Under the pieces are notes generated by a model that searched no databases, was not told where the DNA came from, and saw only the letters and a program-made list of their open reading frames with translations. The position numbers were made by a program, and so were the translations under genes. Positions 1-8,137 of a stretch of DNA of 38,583 nucleotides are shown here, one piece after another (positions within the stretch are counted from its first letter, which is position 1; each line of letters begins with the position of its first letter). The stretch is from an uncultured Saprospiraceae bacterium (GTDB taxonomy: Bacteria > Bacteroidota > Bacteroidia > Chitinophagales > Saprospiraceae): contig CALLMH010000112.1 of assembly GCA_938007965.1 (NCBI GenBank), positions 1 to 38,583 of the forward strand, given 5' to 3'.

Positions 1-159
1 ACTTGCAAAACTCGCTTACGCTCAGACAGTTGCAAGTTCTTAACGCCAAAATGAAATCCAAATACCTAAGCCAGCTAAGGTCGATTTAATTTCTGCCACA
101 AATTAATTCTCCTTGTAAGTGATATAATTTTAATATTGTCCTTTCTTCTGAATAACCCT
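1..159. repeat. dispersed repeat, left copy (inverted relative to 36511-36669)
   Basis: Read base by base, positions 1-159 match the reverse complement of 36511-36669 without gaps and with five mismatches (positions 18, 83, 108, 118 and 144), about 97% identity. Similarity stops abruptly after 159. The left end is cut by the window edge, so the element may be longer. Within it, an 8-bp inverted repeat (ACTTGCAA at 1, TTGCAAGT at 30) flanks a GC-richer core. No coding frame is evident. It is probably a non-autonomous mobile or REP-like element; the family was not identified. Confidence 0.9.
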
Positions 160-615
160 ATATGACTCCTGGTCACCGTGTTTAGAAAGTCAACATCAAA
201 TTTGCATTCCATATGAATCCGCTAAATCCAACTTCTCAGCCAGAATAAAAAAAAGGGCCTGCCCGAAATTCTTTTATCTCAGACAGGCGGCTCCCATTTA
301 CGAATAAAAATACAGTTGTTCTTCAGTGTTATTAATTAAACACTATGTTGTTATTTTCTGGTTATCTTGACAGCTGCTCAATTATATCAAATTGATTGCT
401 ACGTATCAATTATAGATCATTGTACTTATTAACATTAAAACGATGTCGCAAAGTATAAAATTAAAAATAATAAAATCACTAAAAAACTTTATTGTGCAAA
501 TTAGTTTTAGTAGCGGACATTCGACAGTTTATATAGTATTTCAGCATTCTGATATCAGCAATCAACCATCTCTATAGTACTAAGACAAAAAAGATGCCGT
601 ATTCGCTGCTGTTTT
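160..615. other. intergenic region with no gene seen
   Basis: No convincing coding frame lies between the repeat and the barrel gene. It contains a minus-strand terminator-like hairpin at 247-288 (listed separately) and a small palindrome AGTGTT/AACACT at 325-344 around TTAATTAA. The rest is AT-rich with frequent stops in all frames. Confidence 0.6.
247..288 (-). terminator. Rho-independent terminator, minus strand
   Basis: Reading the minus strand, the arm GCCTGTC (288-282) pairs with GGCAGGC (263-257) through one G-U pair, and two C residues and eight T residues follow. It lies about 330 bp past the stop of the sigma/anti-sigma/barrel unit and could end that transcript. Confidence 0.6.
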
Positions 616-1329
616 CTAGAATTTATATCTAATACCTGTTATTAAGCCCAAAGAAGTATATTTTTCATTTAAGGGATATTCAGGTATAGTAGTAGATCCA
701 ATACTATATTTAAAGTTAGGTTCTAAGATGAAATCAAAAGTATCGTTCCATACATAGTGCATTCCAAATGAAGCAAAAAATGCTGCTCCGGCTTCTTTTT
801 TGTATGCTTCATATCTATTTTCTGCACCTCTTGTAAACGGTACGACTTCGCCATTTGGAGACAAGAACTGACCATCAGGAGTAAATGTCATATTGAATAA
901 TAGACCTGCATTGATATTGTAATAAAATGGACCAAATCCAGACATCTCATAACTAAATAGGACGGGTATGTCTACGTAAGTGTATGTGTTTGTTGTGTTT
1001 ATGATGTTATTCATCATTGATACAGTATCCATGCCATCTGTGTCACTGTATCTGAAGCCTCTATTTACACGGCTGATATTGAAACCAGTTTTTAGTCCCA
1101 TTCCACTCGGGAAAGTAAATCCGAATCGTCCACCAATAGAATAAGAATATTTAGTAGATTCACTATTTGTCCTCATTGACTTGAGATCTTCGGATGAAGA
1201 ACTACTGCCGCTAAGTGATTGCAATACGAAATCGTGAGATACGTACAAATCTACTTGTATACCTAGTTTGTTATTTACAAATGAAGGACATTCGGTCGCT
1301 GCTAATGCAAGATGACTTAGAGACTTATC
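616..1329 (-). CDS. PorT-like outer-membrane beta-barrel domain (C-terminal part of a frame-interrupted gene)
   Basis: This frame encodes an outer-membrane beta-barrel of the PorT-like (OMP_b-brl_2) type: alternating aromatic/polar strands such as YSYSIGGRFGFTFPSG and GLKTGFNISRVNRGFRY, ending in a strand with terminal Phe (GLITGIRYKF). There is no ATG start and no signal peptide. The first possible start is a TTG at 1248, but the frame stays open and protein-like upstream (ECPSFVNNKLGIQVDLYV) to an A9 run at 1338-1330, inside the end of the preceding anti-sigma gene. In Bacteroidota, proteins with this barrel often carry an N-terminal cytoplasmic anti-sigma-like part and one membrane helix on the same chain. 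A -1 shift at the A9 run joins both frames into about 475 residues. I infer one gene, interrupted by a real indel, a sequencing error or slippage. Confidence is high for the barrel and moderate for the fusion. Confidence 0.8.
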   Translation of the reverse strand, partial: DKSLSHLALAATECPSFVNNKLGIQVDLYVSHDFVLQSLSGSSSSSEDLKSMRTNSESTKYSYSIGGRFGFTFPSGMGLKTGFNISRVNRGFRYSDTDGMDTVSMMNNIINTTNTYTYVDIPVLFSYEMSGFGPFYYNINAGLLFNMTFTPDGQFLSPNGEVVPFTRGAENRYEAYKKEAGAAFFASFGMHYVWNDTFDFILEPNFKYSIGSTTIPEYPLNEKYTSLGLITGIRYKF

Positions 1330-2042
1330 TTTTTTTTTACTGGACTCGTAAAAGCGGGTAGTGGAATGTTTTCCAATGGTTCGATGACTCTCATCAAAGC
1401 TCCTGCATTCATTCCTTCAGAGTTGATGAATACATTGTAACTTGGAGTTTCGGACATTTGATTGATTGTATTCGATTGTTCTATGACTGATCCTTTTTCA
1501 CTTACGTATGATTTAGTGATGACAAGATTAGCTGGTTTGCCATAGAGGTTATCCGTATTGGTGCGGTTATCTGACTTCGCTGAGACTACTTCAATTTTCT
1601 CATTCAATTTTACTGAAGGTTTACTCACTTTCGTATTTGCAGAAGAAGGAGTATACTTAGGTTGTTCTGTAGTATTAGAAACTTTTAGCTTTTCTGATTC
1701 TGCATCTATTAATTCAACAGTTTTCGATATTTCTTTTTCAGTTTTTGGTAATTGAGTAGCTGTTGGGATTGAACTGATGTCTTCTACAGCTATAATTTCT
1801 GAAGTGGAATTAGTTGAATCTAGTGCTAGGGGCGTGACATTTGCTCCCAAACCACCATTGGCAAATAATAGATAGCCCAAACCAGCTAATAAGACGGCTA
1901 TTACGCCAGCAAACCAAAACCAAAGAATCGATCGTCCTGGCTTGTCCTCTATAGCGGGGGCTATTTTATCCCACATGCCATCTGGTACAGGCGTTTTATG
2001 GTTGTATAGTTTGTCTTTAAATACTTTGTCTATGTGCTTCAT
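1317..2042 (-). CDS. anti-sigma-factor-like inner-membrane protein (N-terminal part of the fused barrel gene)
   Basis: The 241-residue product starts with a short cytoplasmic segment (HIDKVFKDKLYNHKTPVPDGMWDKI) of the kind found next to ECF sigma factors in Bacteroidota. One membrane helix follows at about residues 39-61, then a Ser/Thr/Lys-rich, low-complexity periplasmic region to the end. Its ATG overlaps the sigma factor stop by 4 bp (ATGA, 2042-2039), so the two are translationally coupled and it probably binds that sigma factor. The frame ends just after an A9 run (KKKISL-stop), while the next frame continues as a beta-barrel. The natural product is therefore probably a single chain crossing the inner membrane and periplasm and ending in the outer membrane. 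Alternatively, it is a separate truncated anti-sigma factor. Confidence 0.75.
   Translation of the reverse strand: MKHIDKVFKDKLYNHKTPVPDGMWDKIAPAIEDKPGRSILWFWFAGVIAVLLAGLGYLLFANGGLGANVTPLALDSTNSTSEIIAVEDISSIPTATQLPKTEKEISKTVELIDAESEKLKVSNTTEQPKYTPSSANTKVSKPSVKLNEKIEVVSAKSDNRTNTDNLYGKPANLVITKSYVSEKGSVIEQSNTINQMSETPSYNVFINSEGMNAGALMRVIEPLENIPLPAFTSPVKKKISL
1330..1338 (-). other. A9 slippery run at the frame break
   Basis: Nine consecutive T on the plus strand (A9 in the mRNA) lie where the anti-sigma frame (GTA AAA AAA AAG ATA) must shift by -1 to enter the barrel frame (AAA GAT AAG). Homopolymers of this length favour transcriptional slippage, -1 ribosomal frameshifting and sequencing indels. 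Confidence 0.7.
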
Positions 2043-2605
2043 ACAGCAATTTTTTGTAAATCTTCTATTTTTTTCTGCAACGTTCTTCTTGCTTTCAACA
2101 ATTGAGAACGCGATGTGCTAACCTCTATTTTTAGCATCTCAGCGATCTCTTTGTGTGAAAATCCTTCTATTGCATATAAGTTAAAAACTATTTTGTAACC
2201 TTCTGGTAAATCATTGACTAGCGTCATAAGGTCATCTACAGATAATTTAGAAAAAACTTCTGGAGCTAACTTGTTTTCTTTTTGTTGGTGATCTTCTATG
2301 CCGATACTTTCATTTTTAAAAGACATCTTGGATACGCTCTTTAGCGATGTGTTTACCATGATTCTCCTTACCCATCCCTCAAAAGATCCTTCGCCTGTGT
2401 ACTTTGATAGATTGGTGAAAACTTTTATAAATCCCTCTTGAAACATGTCTTCGGCCTCCGCATTATGACGTGCGTACCTCTTGCATACTGCCAACATCTT
2501 GGCAGAATACATGTCAAAAAGATCCCTTTGAGACGTTCTGTCTCCTTTTAGACTTTGCTTTATAAGGTCTCTTTCCGTCAAACTATTAGGTATTAATGGT
2601 GACAT
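2039..2605 (-). CDS. RNA polymerase ECF sigma factor (sigma-70 family)
   Basis: The 188-residue protein has the two-domain ECF layout. Region 2 covers about residues 10-88, with the helix AEDMFQEGFIKVFTNLSKY and the melting motif FEGWVRRIMVN. Region 4 covers about 133-182, with the helix-turn-helix GFSHKEIAEMLKIEVSTSRSQ. It directs core polymerase to a small regulon and is presumably held by the membrane protein encoded immediately downstream, which overlaps it by 4 bp. A TTG precedes the ATG at 2605; I chose the ATG. In this phylum, such a sigma / anti-sigma / barrel arrangement is a common cell-surface signalling unit. The inducing signal cannot be read from the sequence. Confidence 0.92.
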   Translation of the reverse strand: MSPLIPNSLTERDLIKQSLKGDRTSQRDLFDMYSAKMLAVCKRYARHNAEAEDMFQEGFIKVFTNLSKYTGEGSFEGWVRRIMVNTSLKSVSKMSFKNESIGIEDHQQKENKLAPEVFSKLSVDDLMTLVNDLPEGYKIVFNLYAIEGFSHKEIAEMLKIEVSTSRSQLLKARRTLQKKIEDLQKIAV

Positions 2606-2833
2606 CAAGAATTTCTTTACTATTACTAAGACCTGTTTGGTTCATATTTCGTTGCCTCAGTTTTATCAGATTGTTGTTATAGTAATTAAAGATGCAATAT
2701 AATTAATATTCTTCTGTTTTTACCAATTGAGAATGTAAGTTTTATGACAATATCTGAACCGCAATTTTATGGTTTCCGATACACGGATATTGGCTTTCAA
2801 AATTACGGACACCAATAGGTGAGAATTATTCAT

Positions 2834-2870
2834 AAAAAAAACACCCAATCGACGATTTCAATTGGGCGTT
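2834..2870 (-). terminator. Rho-independent terminator of the LEA-like gene
   Basis: On the minus strand the arms AACGCCCAAT and ATTGGGTGTT form a 10-bp stem (one G-U pair) around an 11-nt loop, followed by a run of T. It sits 40 bp after the stop at 2910. Confidence 0.8.
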
Positions 2871-2909
2871 ATTTATTGTTATATCATTTTTGATATGTTG
2901 ACTATTATT

Positions 2910-4064
2910 TTATTCTTCTTCTGAGATTATGGCATCATCGATCATTTCATTTCCGTCTCCATCATGGTCAGTAAAACCTGCGGCTTTACTTATTCCTCTC
3001 GCTGGAGTTGCTGTTAGATTTTCGTTGATTTCAATTTTACCTTCTGAAAATGCTCCGTGATCTCCATCTGCAAATCTTTCAGCTTTACTGAAGAAATCAT
3101 CTTTGCCATCTAATAATGAATCTCCCGTATCTAGTGTATCCTCAGCGAACTTTGGCGTAGGGTTTGCGGCTTCTTCAGCCGCCATTTTTTCTGCCTTAGC
3201 GATTGTTTCATCGAGCTTGCTGCTTAGGTCAGCTGTTGCATCTTTGGCTTTCTCTAATAGGTCATCTTTTACGTCGAGGACTTTTGCTCCGATAGATTCT
3301 GAAACCGAAGCTGCACTATCTAGTGCATCTCCACTGGTATCTAGTACTTTTGCTCCTACAGATTCTGACACATTTTTCGCTTTGTCCATAAATGCTTCTC
3401 CAGTATCTAATACCTTGTCTCCTAGATTTTCAGATACGCTAGCGGCTTTTTTGACTATTTCAGTTTCGGCTAGATTGTCGGATACCTCTTTAGCTTTCTC
3501 CATTGCAGATGATCCCATTTCTTTAGCTTTGCTTGTTACAGACTCTGTAAGATCGCCTACCTTATCTAATACAGATCCCTCAGGTGCGGCATCCAGCGCT
3601 CCCTTAGCTTTATCAGCCAATGATGAAGCGGTAGAGGTCACAGTTTCAGAGACACTACTTACAGCATCTTTAGCATCTTGGAAGATACTAGATTCTGAGA
3701 CATCTTCTGTTACTTCTTTTGCTTTAGCTGCTACAGATTCTCCGGCATTGGTTACAGCATCTTTTGTTTTGTTTACTATATCAGACTTAGATACATCTTC
3801 TACTACGTCTTCGACCTTGTCTATAACATCACCGGCAAGATCTTTGGCTTTATCCAAGAAGCCACCCGCTCCTTCGGTTACAGCATCTCTTAATCCAGAA
3901 GTTTTGTGCAATATAGACTCACCTGCATCTGATGCTAGATCTTTACCTTTGTTTATGATATCTCCCCCTGTTTCTTTTGCGGCGTCTACTCCTTTGTCCA
4001 CTGCGGATTTAGCAACAGACTCAGTTGCAAATAATAATTTTTTGATAGAACTGAATATTCCCAT
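2910..4064 (-). CDS. LEA/apolipoprotein-like amphipathic repeat protein with acidic EF-hand-like tail
   Basis: I do not recognise a named family. The 384 residues are mostly Ala, Lys, Asp, Ser, Val and Glu in 11/22-residue periodicity, as in LEA group 3 proteins, apolipoproteins and YtxH-type proteins. The clearest copies are three consecutive 22-mers at residues 210-231, 232-253 and 254-275, each built on VSExxGxKVLD. Related weaker units (KDLAxDxGES, KDAVxNAGES) run from about residue 41. There is no signal peptide or membrane segment. The tail (about 300-384) loses the repeat, becomes acidic, and holds DHDGDGNEMIDD (366-377), which resembles a calcium-binding EF-hand loop. A long amphipathic helix that protects membranes or proteins, or binds lipid, is plausible. 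It is divergent from the coiled-coil gene at 4131, with 66 bp between starts. Confidence 0.8.
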   Translation of the reverse strand: MGIFSSIKKLLFATESVAKSAVDKGVDAAKETGGDIINKGKDLASDAGESILHKTSGLRDAVTEGAGGFLDKAKDLAGDVIDKVEDVVEDVSKSDIVNKTKDAVTNAGESVAAKAKEVTEDVSESSIFQDAKDAVSSVSETVTSTASSLADKAKGALDAAPEGSVLDKVGDLTESVTSKAKEMGSSAMEKAKEVSDNLAETEIVKKAASVSENLGDKVLDTGEAFMDKAKNVSESVGAKVLDTSGDALDSAASVSESIGAKVLDVKDDLLEKAKDATADLSSKLDETIAKAEKMAAEEAANPTPKFAEDTLDTGDSLLDGKDDFFSKAERFADGDHGAFSEGKIEINENLTATPARGISKAAGFTDHDGDGNEMIDDAIISEEE

Positions 4065-4130
4065 GGTATAATGTTTTTACTATTTTTATCTTTTATTGTT
4101 AGATATTACGACCAATATAGCAACATAACT

Positions 4131-5081
4131 ATGGCAACACAAACAACATCGACGAAAATAAAAGAAACAATTACAAAATTAACAGAACTCGAAGCGGTAA
4201 AAAGGCACTTTGAAACCACAATGAATCAGTTGGATGCTGCTTTTGAAAAGAAGGATTCTATTGAAAATCAGATGATTAAAGAGCTTGAAGACATTAATAA
4301 ACTCGAAAAAATGAGTGTCAAGTCTATTTTCCATAAAGTACTTGGAAATAAAGAAGAACAATTAGAAAAAGAAAGACAAGAGTATCTTCAAGTAACATTA
4401 CAGCATAAAGAAATAATAAATGCTATAGAAGTATTAGACTTCGAAAAGAGTGTATTAGAAAAAAAAGTAGTATCTATCGATGATTTGATCAATGAACTAG
4501 AAGGATTAAAAGAAGTAAGAGCAAGTGAAATTCTATCGACGCCTAGCAACCTGAGAAATCAATTGAAACTGATTCACAAAAAACAAGACGATATTAAACG
4601 ATATGAAGTAGAACTGAAAGAGGCTTACAGTATTGGTGCGAATACTTTGAAATCACTTGATATCGTAATGAGACATCTTAAAAATGCTAAAGATTGGGGA
4701 AGTAGAGATATGATGACCAGTAGAAATGGAGGTTATGTAAAGTCCCAAAAGCACGGTGCGATTGATAGAGCAATGAATGAAATAACTAAAACTAAAATTC
4801 TACTCCATAATTTCAATAAAGAACTCTCGGACGTTGGATATTCTAATACAAGGCTAGGATTACAGGTAGATAGTATCGCAAGATTTCCTGGAATAATATT
4901 CGACAATTTGATTTCGGATTGGATCGTACAGAATAAGATTAAAGGGGTGCTCTCTACTGTCAGTAACTTAAATGATGATGTTACATTGATCATGCATTCC
5001 ATTCAAAAAGACTTGAAACAAAGCGTCGATGAACTAGAAGCATATGAATCAGAGGAGAATAGGCTGCTAGAAAATAATTAA
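4131..5081 (+). CDS. coiled-coil protein of unknown function
   Basis: I chose the ATG at 4131 (MATQTTSTKIKE, 316 residues). The frame extends upstream to 4071, but that stretch is a hydrophobic shadow of the promoter region. The protein is charged and helical. Coiled-coil-like heptads cover about residues 5-60 and 75-145, then another helical block (about 150-180). A Gly-containing hinge (SRDMMTSRNGGYVKSQKHG, about 195-215) precedes a second helical half ending in Glu-rich helices. There is no membrane segment or enzymatic motif. It looks like a cytoplasmic structural or scaffold protein, distantly like PspA/toxic-anion-type helical proteins, but no family claim is justified. It is transcribed away from the amphipathic repeat protein and may be co-regulated with it. 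Confidence 0.75.
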   Translation: MATQTTSTKIKETITKLTELEAVKRHFETTMNQLDAAFEKKDSIENQMIKELEDINKLEKMSVKSIFHKVLGNKEEQLEKERQEYLQVTLQHKEIINAIEVLDFEKSVLEKKVVSIDDLINELEGLKEVRASEILSTPSNLRNQLKLIHKKQDDIKRYEVELKEAYSIGANTLKSLDIVMRHLKNAKDWGSRDMMTSRNGGYVKSQKHGAIDRAMNEITKTKILLHNFNKELSDVGYSNTRLGLQVDSIARFPGIIFDNLISDWIVQNKIKGVLSTVSNLNDDVTLIMHSIQKDLKQSVDELEAYESEENRLLENN

Positions 5082-5144
5082 TAAAGCCTCCTCAGTCGGC
5101 TGATAGATTGATGTTTATGAAATAATACGTAAGGCGAAATAAAA

Positions 5145-6257
5145 ATGAACTCTAACGAAAAATATACTACGATACATTACAGAAATTACCTTGGACTAGA
5201 TAAGATATTAGATGCACAGCATCTGCGTTCTGTAGCCGTAGAGGGCGAAGAAGCACATGAAGAGATGCTGTTTATCATAGTACATCAGGTGTATGAATTA
5301 TGGTTTAAGCAGATTATCCATGAGTTAGAATCAGTCTTAGTTATGTTTGATCAGGATAGAGTCGACGAAAAAAACATCGGCACTTGTATTGGGCGTCTTG
5401 ATAGAGTTATCGAAATACAAAAGCTTCTCAATGCACAGATAGCGGTCATGGAATCAATGACACCTCTTGATTTTTTAGACTTTAGAAATCATCTTTTTCC
5501 AGCATCTGGATTTCAAAGTTTTCAATTCAGAATGATCGAAAACTTACTCGGACTACCAGATGAGGCGAGATTGACCTATAATGGATGTCCTTACTTCTCA
5601 GTCTTTTCAGATGAAAACCAGCAAAAACTCAAAGAGGTCGAATCTAAAGGGACGTTATTCGATGCTATGGCTTCTTGGTTGGAGCGAACTCCGTTTTTGA
5701 ATGTAGGAGACTTTAACTTCTTAGACCAATACAAAGCCGCCGTGGCGAAGATGATCAAAAAGGAGCGGAATGCCATCAAAGGATCTGCCTACTTAGATAT
5801 GCACGAAGTGGAAATGAGACTCAAGATGCTCGGTAATACCGACACCTATTTTCAGTCTGTACTTGATAAAGAGAGACATGATGAATTGGTATCAGAAGGT
5901 AAACTCAGGATGAGCTATAAAGCGACAATAGCGGCATTACTGATCAATCTATACAGAGACGAACCATTGCTACACCTGCCTTTCAAGTTATTGACGTGCT
6001 TCATAGAGATTGATGATATGCTTACAACTTGGAGATATAGGCATGCACAGATGGTACAGCGTATGCTCGGTAATAAAGTAGGCACAGGCGGTTCATCGGG
6101 TTTTGCATATTTGAATGAGACGGCTATTAAGCATCCTATATTCAAAGATTTACATAATATATCGACATTATTAATTCCTAGATCAGAGCTACCAGATTTG
6201 CCCGTCGAGATCAAAAAACAATTAGGGTATTATTATTCATCCATGCAAAAAAGTTAG
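5145..6257 (+). CDS. kynA: tryptophan 2,3-dioxygenase
   Basis: This haem enzyme cleaves the indole ring of L-tryptophan with O2 to N-formylkynurenine, the first step of the kynurenine pathway, in the cytoplasm. The 370 residues contain the family hallmarks in order: FIIVHQVYELWFKQI (active-site His47), MTPLDFLDFRNHLFPASGFQ (substrate-binding Arg114 region), and WRYRHAQMVQRMLGNKVGTG followed by GSSG, where His300 is the expected axial haem ligand. It is slightly longer than the roughly 280-300 residues of many proteobacterial enzymes and closer to animal TDO in length. Its TAG is one base before the ATG of the dehydrogenase at 6259, so the two form an operon. No kynureninase or formamidase is nearby. 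Confidence 0.95.
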   Translation: MNSNEKYTTIHYRNYLGLDKILDAQHLRSVAVEGEEAHEEMLFIIVHQVYELWFKQIIHELESVLVMFDQDRVDEKNIGTCIGRLDRVIEIQKLLNAQIAVMESMTPLDFLDFRNHLFPASGFQSFQFRMIENLLGLPDEARLTYNGCPYFSVFSDENQQKLKEVESKGTLFDAMASWLERTPFLNVGDFNFLDQYKAAVAKMIKKERNAIKGSAYLDMHEVEMRLKMLGNTDTYFQSVLDKERHDELVSEGKLRMSYKATIAALLINLYRDEPLLHLPFKLLTCFIEIDDMLTTWRYRHAQMVQRMLGNKVGTGGSSGFAYLNETAIKHPIFKDLHNISTLLIPRSELPDLPVEIKKQLGYYYSSMQKS

Positions 6258-6258
6258 T

Positions 6259-7698
6259 ATGAGCGTAATTCTGAATTATATAAATGGTCGACTACAACAG
6301 GCGGAATCGAAAGAAACCCTTGAAGTCATCAATCCATCTACTGGAAAAATTTACACCAGTGCTCCTAGTTCTGATCATAGAGATGTAGAGTCAGCTGTAG
6401 ATGCTGCTAGAGCTGCGTTTCCAGCCTGGTCAGCATTGAGTATAGATGAGCGGTCAAGATATATGATCAATATCGCAGATAAGATAGAGGAGAGATTGGA
6501 CGTACTGGCTATAGCCGAATCTATAGATAATGGAAAGCCTGTAAAACTCGCAAGAGCGGTAGATATACCACGAGGAGCAGCGAATTTTCGTTTTTTTGGA
6601 AATGCAATTACTCAATTCGCCTCTGAATCTCATGACATGGGGACAGCAATAAACTATACGCTTCGTCAAGCTTTGGGTGTAGTCGGGTGTATTTCTCCGT
6701 GGAATTTGCCACTATATTTGTTTTCTTGGAAGATTGCGCCTGCGCTTGCTGCGGGTAATACTGTAGTAGCGAAACCCTCAGAAGTTACACCTATGACTGC
6801 ATTTCTACTATCAGAGATATGTATAGAAGTGGGACTGCCAGCTGGTGTATTGAATATCGTGCACGGGGTAGGAGAGAAAGTAGGCGCCTCTCTTACTTCG
6901 CATCCTAAGGTCAAGGCAATATCATTCACAGGAAGTACTAGGGTAGGAGGTGAAATCGCTAAAGTGGCAGCTCCACTTTTCAAAAAAATCTCCTTGGAGA
7001 TGGGAGGTAAGAATCCAAATATCATATTTGCAGATTGTGACTATGAAAAAATGTTGAACACGACTCTCAAGTCTTCGTTTGCGAATCAAGGACAGATATG
7101 TCTTTGTGGTTCTCGGATATATGTAGAGCGATCTATCTATGAGAAATTTAAAACTAATTTTGTAGCAAGAGCAAAATTGTTGAAAATCGGTGATCCACTG
7201 CTACCTGATACTAACATAGGCGCAATCGTATCGAAGGTTCATTATGAAAAGATCCTATCTTATATAAGTATCGCTAAGGAAGAAGGAGGTCGGGTACTTT
7301 GTGGAGGCAGCACTATACATCCAGAAGGACTTGAAGAGGGATTTTATATAGCGCCGACCATAATAGAGGGTTTGTCCAATCACTGTCGAACGAATCAAGA
7401 AGAAATATTCGGTCCTGTGGTAACGATCATGCCGTTTGATACCGAAGAAGAAGCACTTCATCTTTCTAATGGAACAGACTATGGTCTTTCAGCTACCTTA
7501 TGGACGAGCAACCTAACTAGGGCACACAGATTTGCCAAAGAACTGGAAGCGGGAATCGTATGGGTGAATACTTGGCTGATGCGAGATCTACGAACTCCAT
7601 TCGGCGGGGTGAAAAAATCTGGAGTAGGCAGAGAAGGAGGTTATGATGCACTGAAGTTTTTTACAGAACAGAAAAATGTCTGTATCGATTTTAGTTGA
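6259..7698 (+). CDS. aldehyde dehydrogenase, 2-aminomuconic 6-semialdehyde dehydrogenase type (ALDH8A1/AmnC-like)
   Basis: An NAD(P)-dependent aldehyde dehydrogenase of 479 residues with all key features: Asn149 in SPWNLP, the coenzyme loop FTGSTRVGG, Glu247 in LEMGGKNPN, catalytic Cys281 in NQGQICLCGSRIYVE, and EEIFGPV and PFGGVKKSGVGREGG near the end. The motif around the cysteine and the end GIVWVNTWLMRDLRTPFGG resemble the ALDH8A1/hydroxymuconic and aminomuconic semialdehyde dehydrogenase branch. Coupling (1-bp gap) to tryptophan dioxygenase supports oxidation of 2-aminomuconate semialdehyde to 2-aminomuconate in tryptophan breakdown via 3-hydroxyanthranilate. Enzymes for the intervening steps must be elsewhere. 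Substrate assignment is an inference; the superfamily call is certain. Confidence 0.88.
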   Translation: MSVILNYINGRLQQAESKETLEVINPSTGKIYTSAPSSDHRDVESAVDAARAAFPAWSALSIDERSRYMINIADKIEERLDVLAIAESIDNGKPVKLARAVDIPRGAANFRFFGNAITQFASESHDMGTAINYTLRQALGVVGCISPWNLPLYLFSWKIAPALAAGNTVVAKPSEVTPMTAFLLSEICIEVGLPAGVLNIVHGVGEKVGASLTSHPKVKAISFTGSTRVGGEIAKVAAPLFKKISLEMGGKNPNIIFADCDYEKMLNTTLKSSFANQGQICLCGSRIYVERSIYEKFKTNFVARAKLLKIGDPLLPDTNIGAIVSKVHYEKILSYISIAKEEGGRVLCGGSTIHPEGLEEGFYIAPTIIEGLSNHCRTNQEEIFGPVVTIMPFDTEEEALHLSNGTDYGLSATLWTSNLTRAHRFAKELEAGIVWVNTWLMRDLRTPFGGVKKSGVGREGGYDALKFFTEQKNVCIDFS

Positions 7699-7753
7699 GG
7701 GTTTACATATAGAGGTGGACTTCGCTCCTATTTAGGGTGTGTCGCTTACTCGA

Positions 7754-8137
7754 TTAGATGGTTTGGATTTTAACATCGATATCCAAAATTATCCCGATAT
7801 TTTTAACAACCTGATCTTGAAGTTTTTTGGGTAACGTACCTGTCTTTTTTACAAATCGCTTATTGTCAATTGCTCTTATTTGATCTATCATTATTGAACT
7901 TGCTTTCTATATTCCTCCTTCGCCTTCCTTCAAATTAACTCTTAATATACTTACTCCATTTTTAATATTTGTAGTTATTGGACACACAATTGTTGATGGG
8001 TGAATCTTATTTAATAAGTTAGTTTGCACTATTAAAACTGGTCTTGTTTTTCCAGATTCGGTGCCAAATTTTGGATTAAGGTCAGCAAGGCAAATTTCGA
8101 ATTGTTTAAATTTTATCTTCAAGATTTTCAAATTCAC
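7754..8137 (-). pseudogene. MazF/PemK-type mRNA interferase toxin with in-frame TAG
   Basis: The N-terminal 76 codons encode a MazF/PemK toxin: FEICLADLNPKFGTESGKTRPVLIVQ with the conserved Arg region, then STIVCPITTNIK with the Thr of the active site. The frame then meets TAG at 7909-7907. Immediately after it, the same frame continues with the conserved MazF C-terminus (MIDQIRAIDNKRFVKKTGTL, then LPKKLQDQVVKNIGIIL) to TAA at 7754. With the TAG counted as one residue, the full length is about 127, normal for the family. I infer a nonsense mutation in a single gene, probably inactivating because the dimer-forming C-terminal helix is lost. Readthrough or a sequencing error cannot be excluded. 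The start is GTG 8137 or a TTG at 8131 or 8122; all lie inside the antitoxin gene. Confidence 0.85.

Noticed and set aside
3103-4071. Long plus-strand open frame of 322 codons opposite the LEA-like gene
   Set aside because: It is the antisense of a low-complexity Ala/Lys/Asp repeat gene, which leaves the opposite frame open. Its Ser/Ala/Leu/Thr-rich product has no domain and it lacks a promoter.
7691-7753. Possible terminator after the aldehyde dehydrogenase gene
   Set aside because: No stem followed by a T-run could be found between the stop and the toxin pseudogene.
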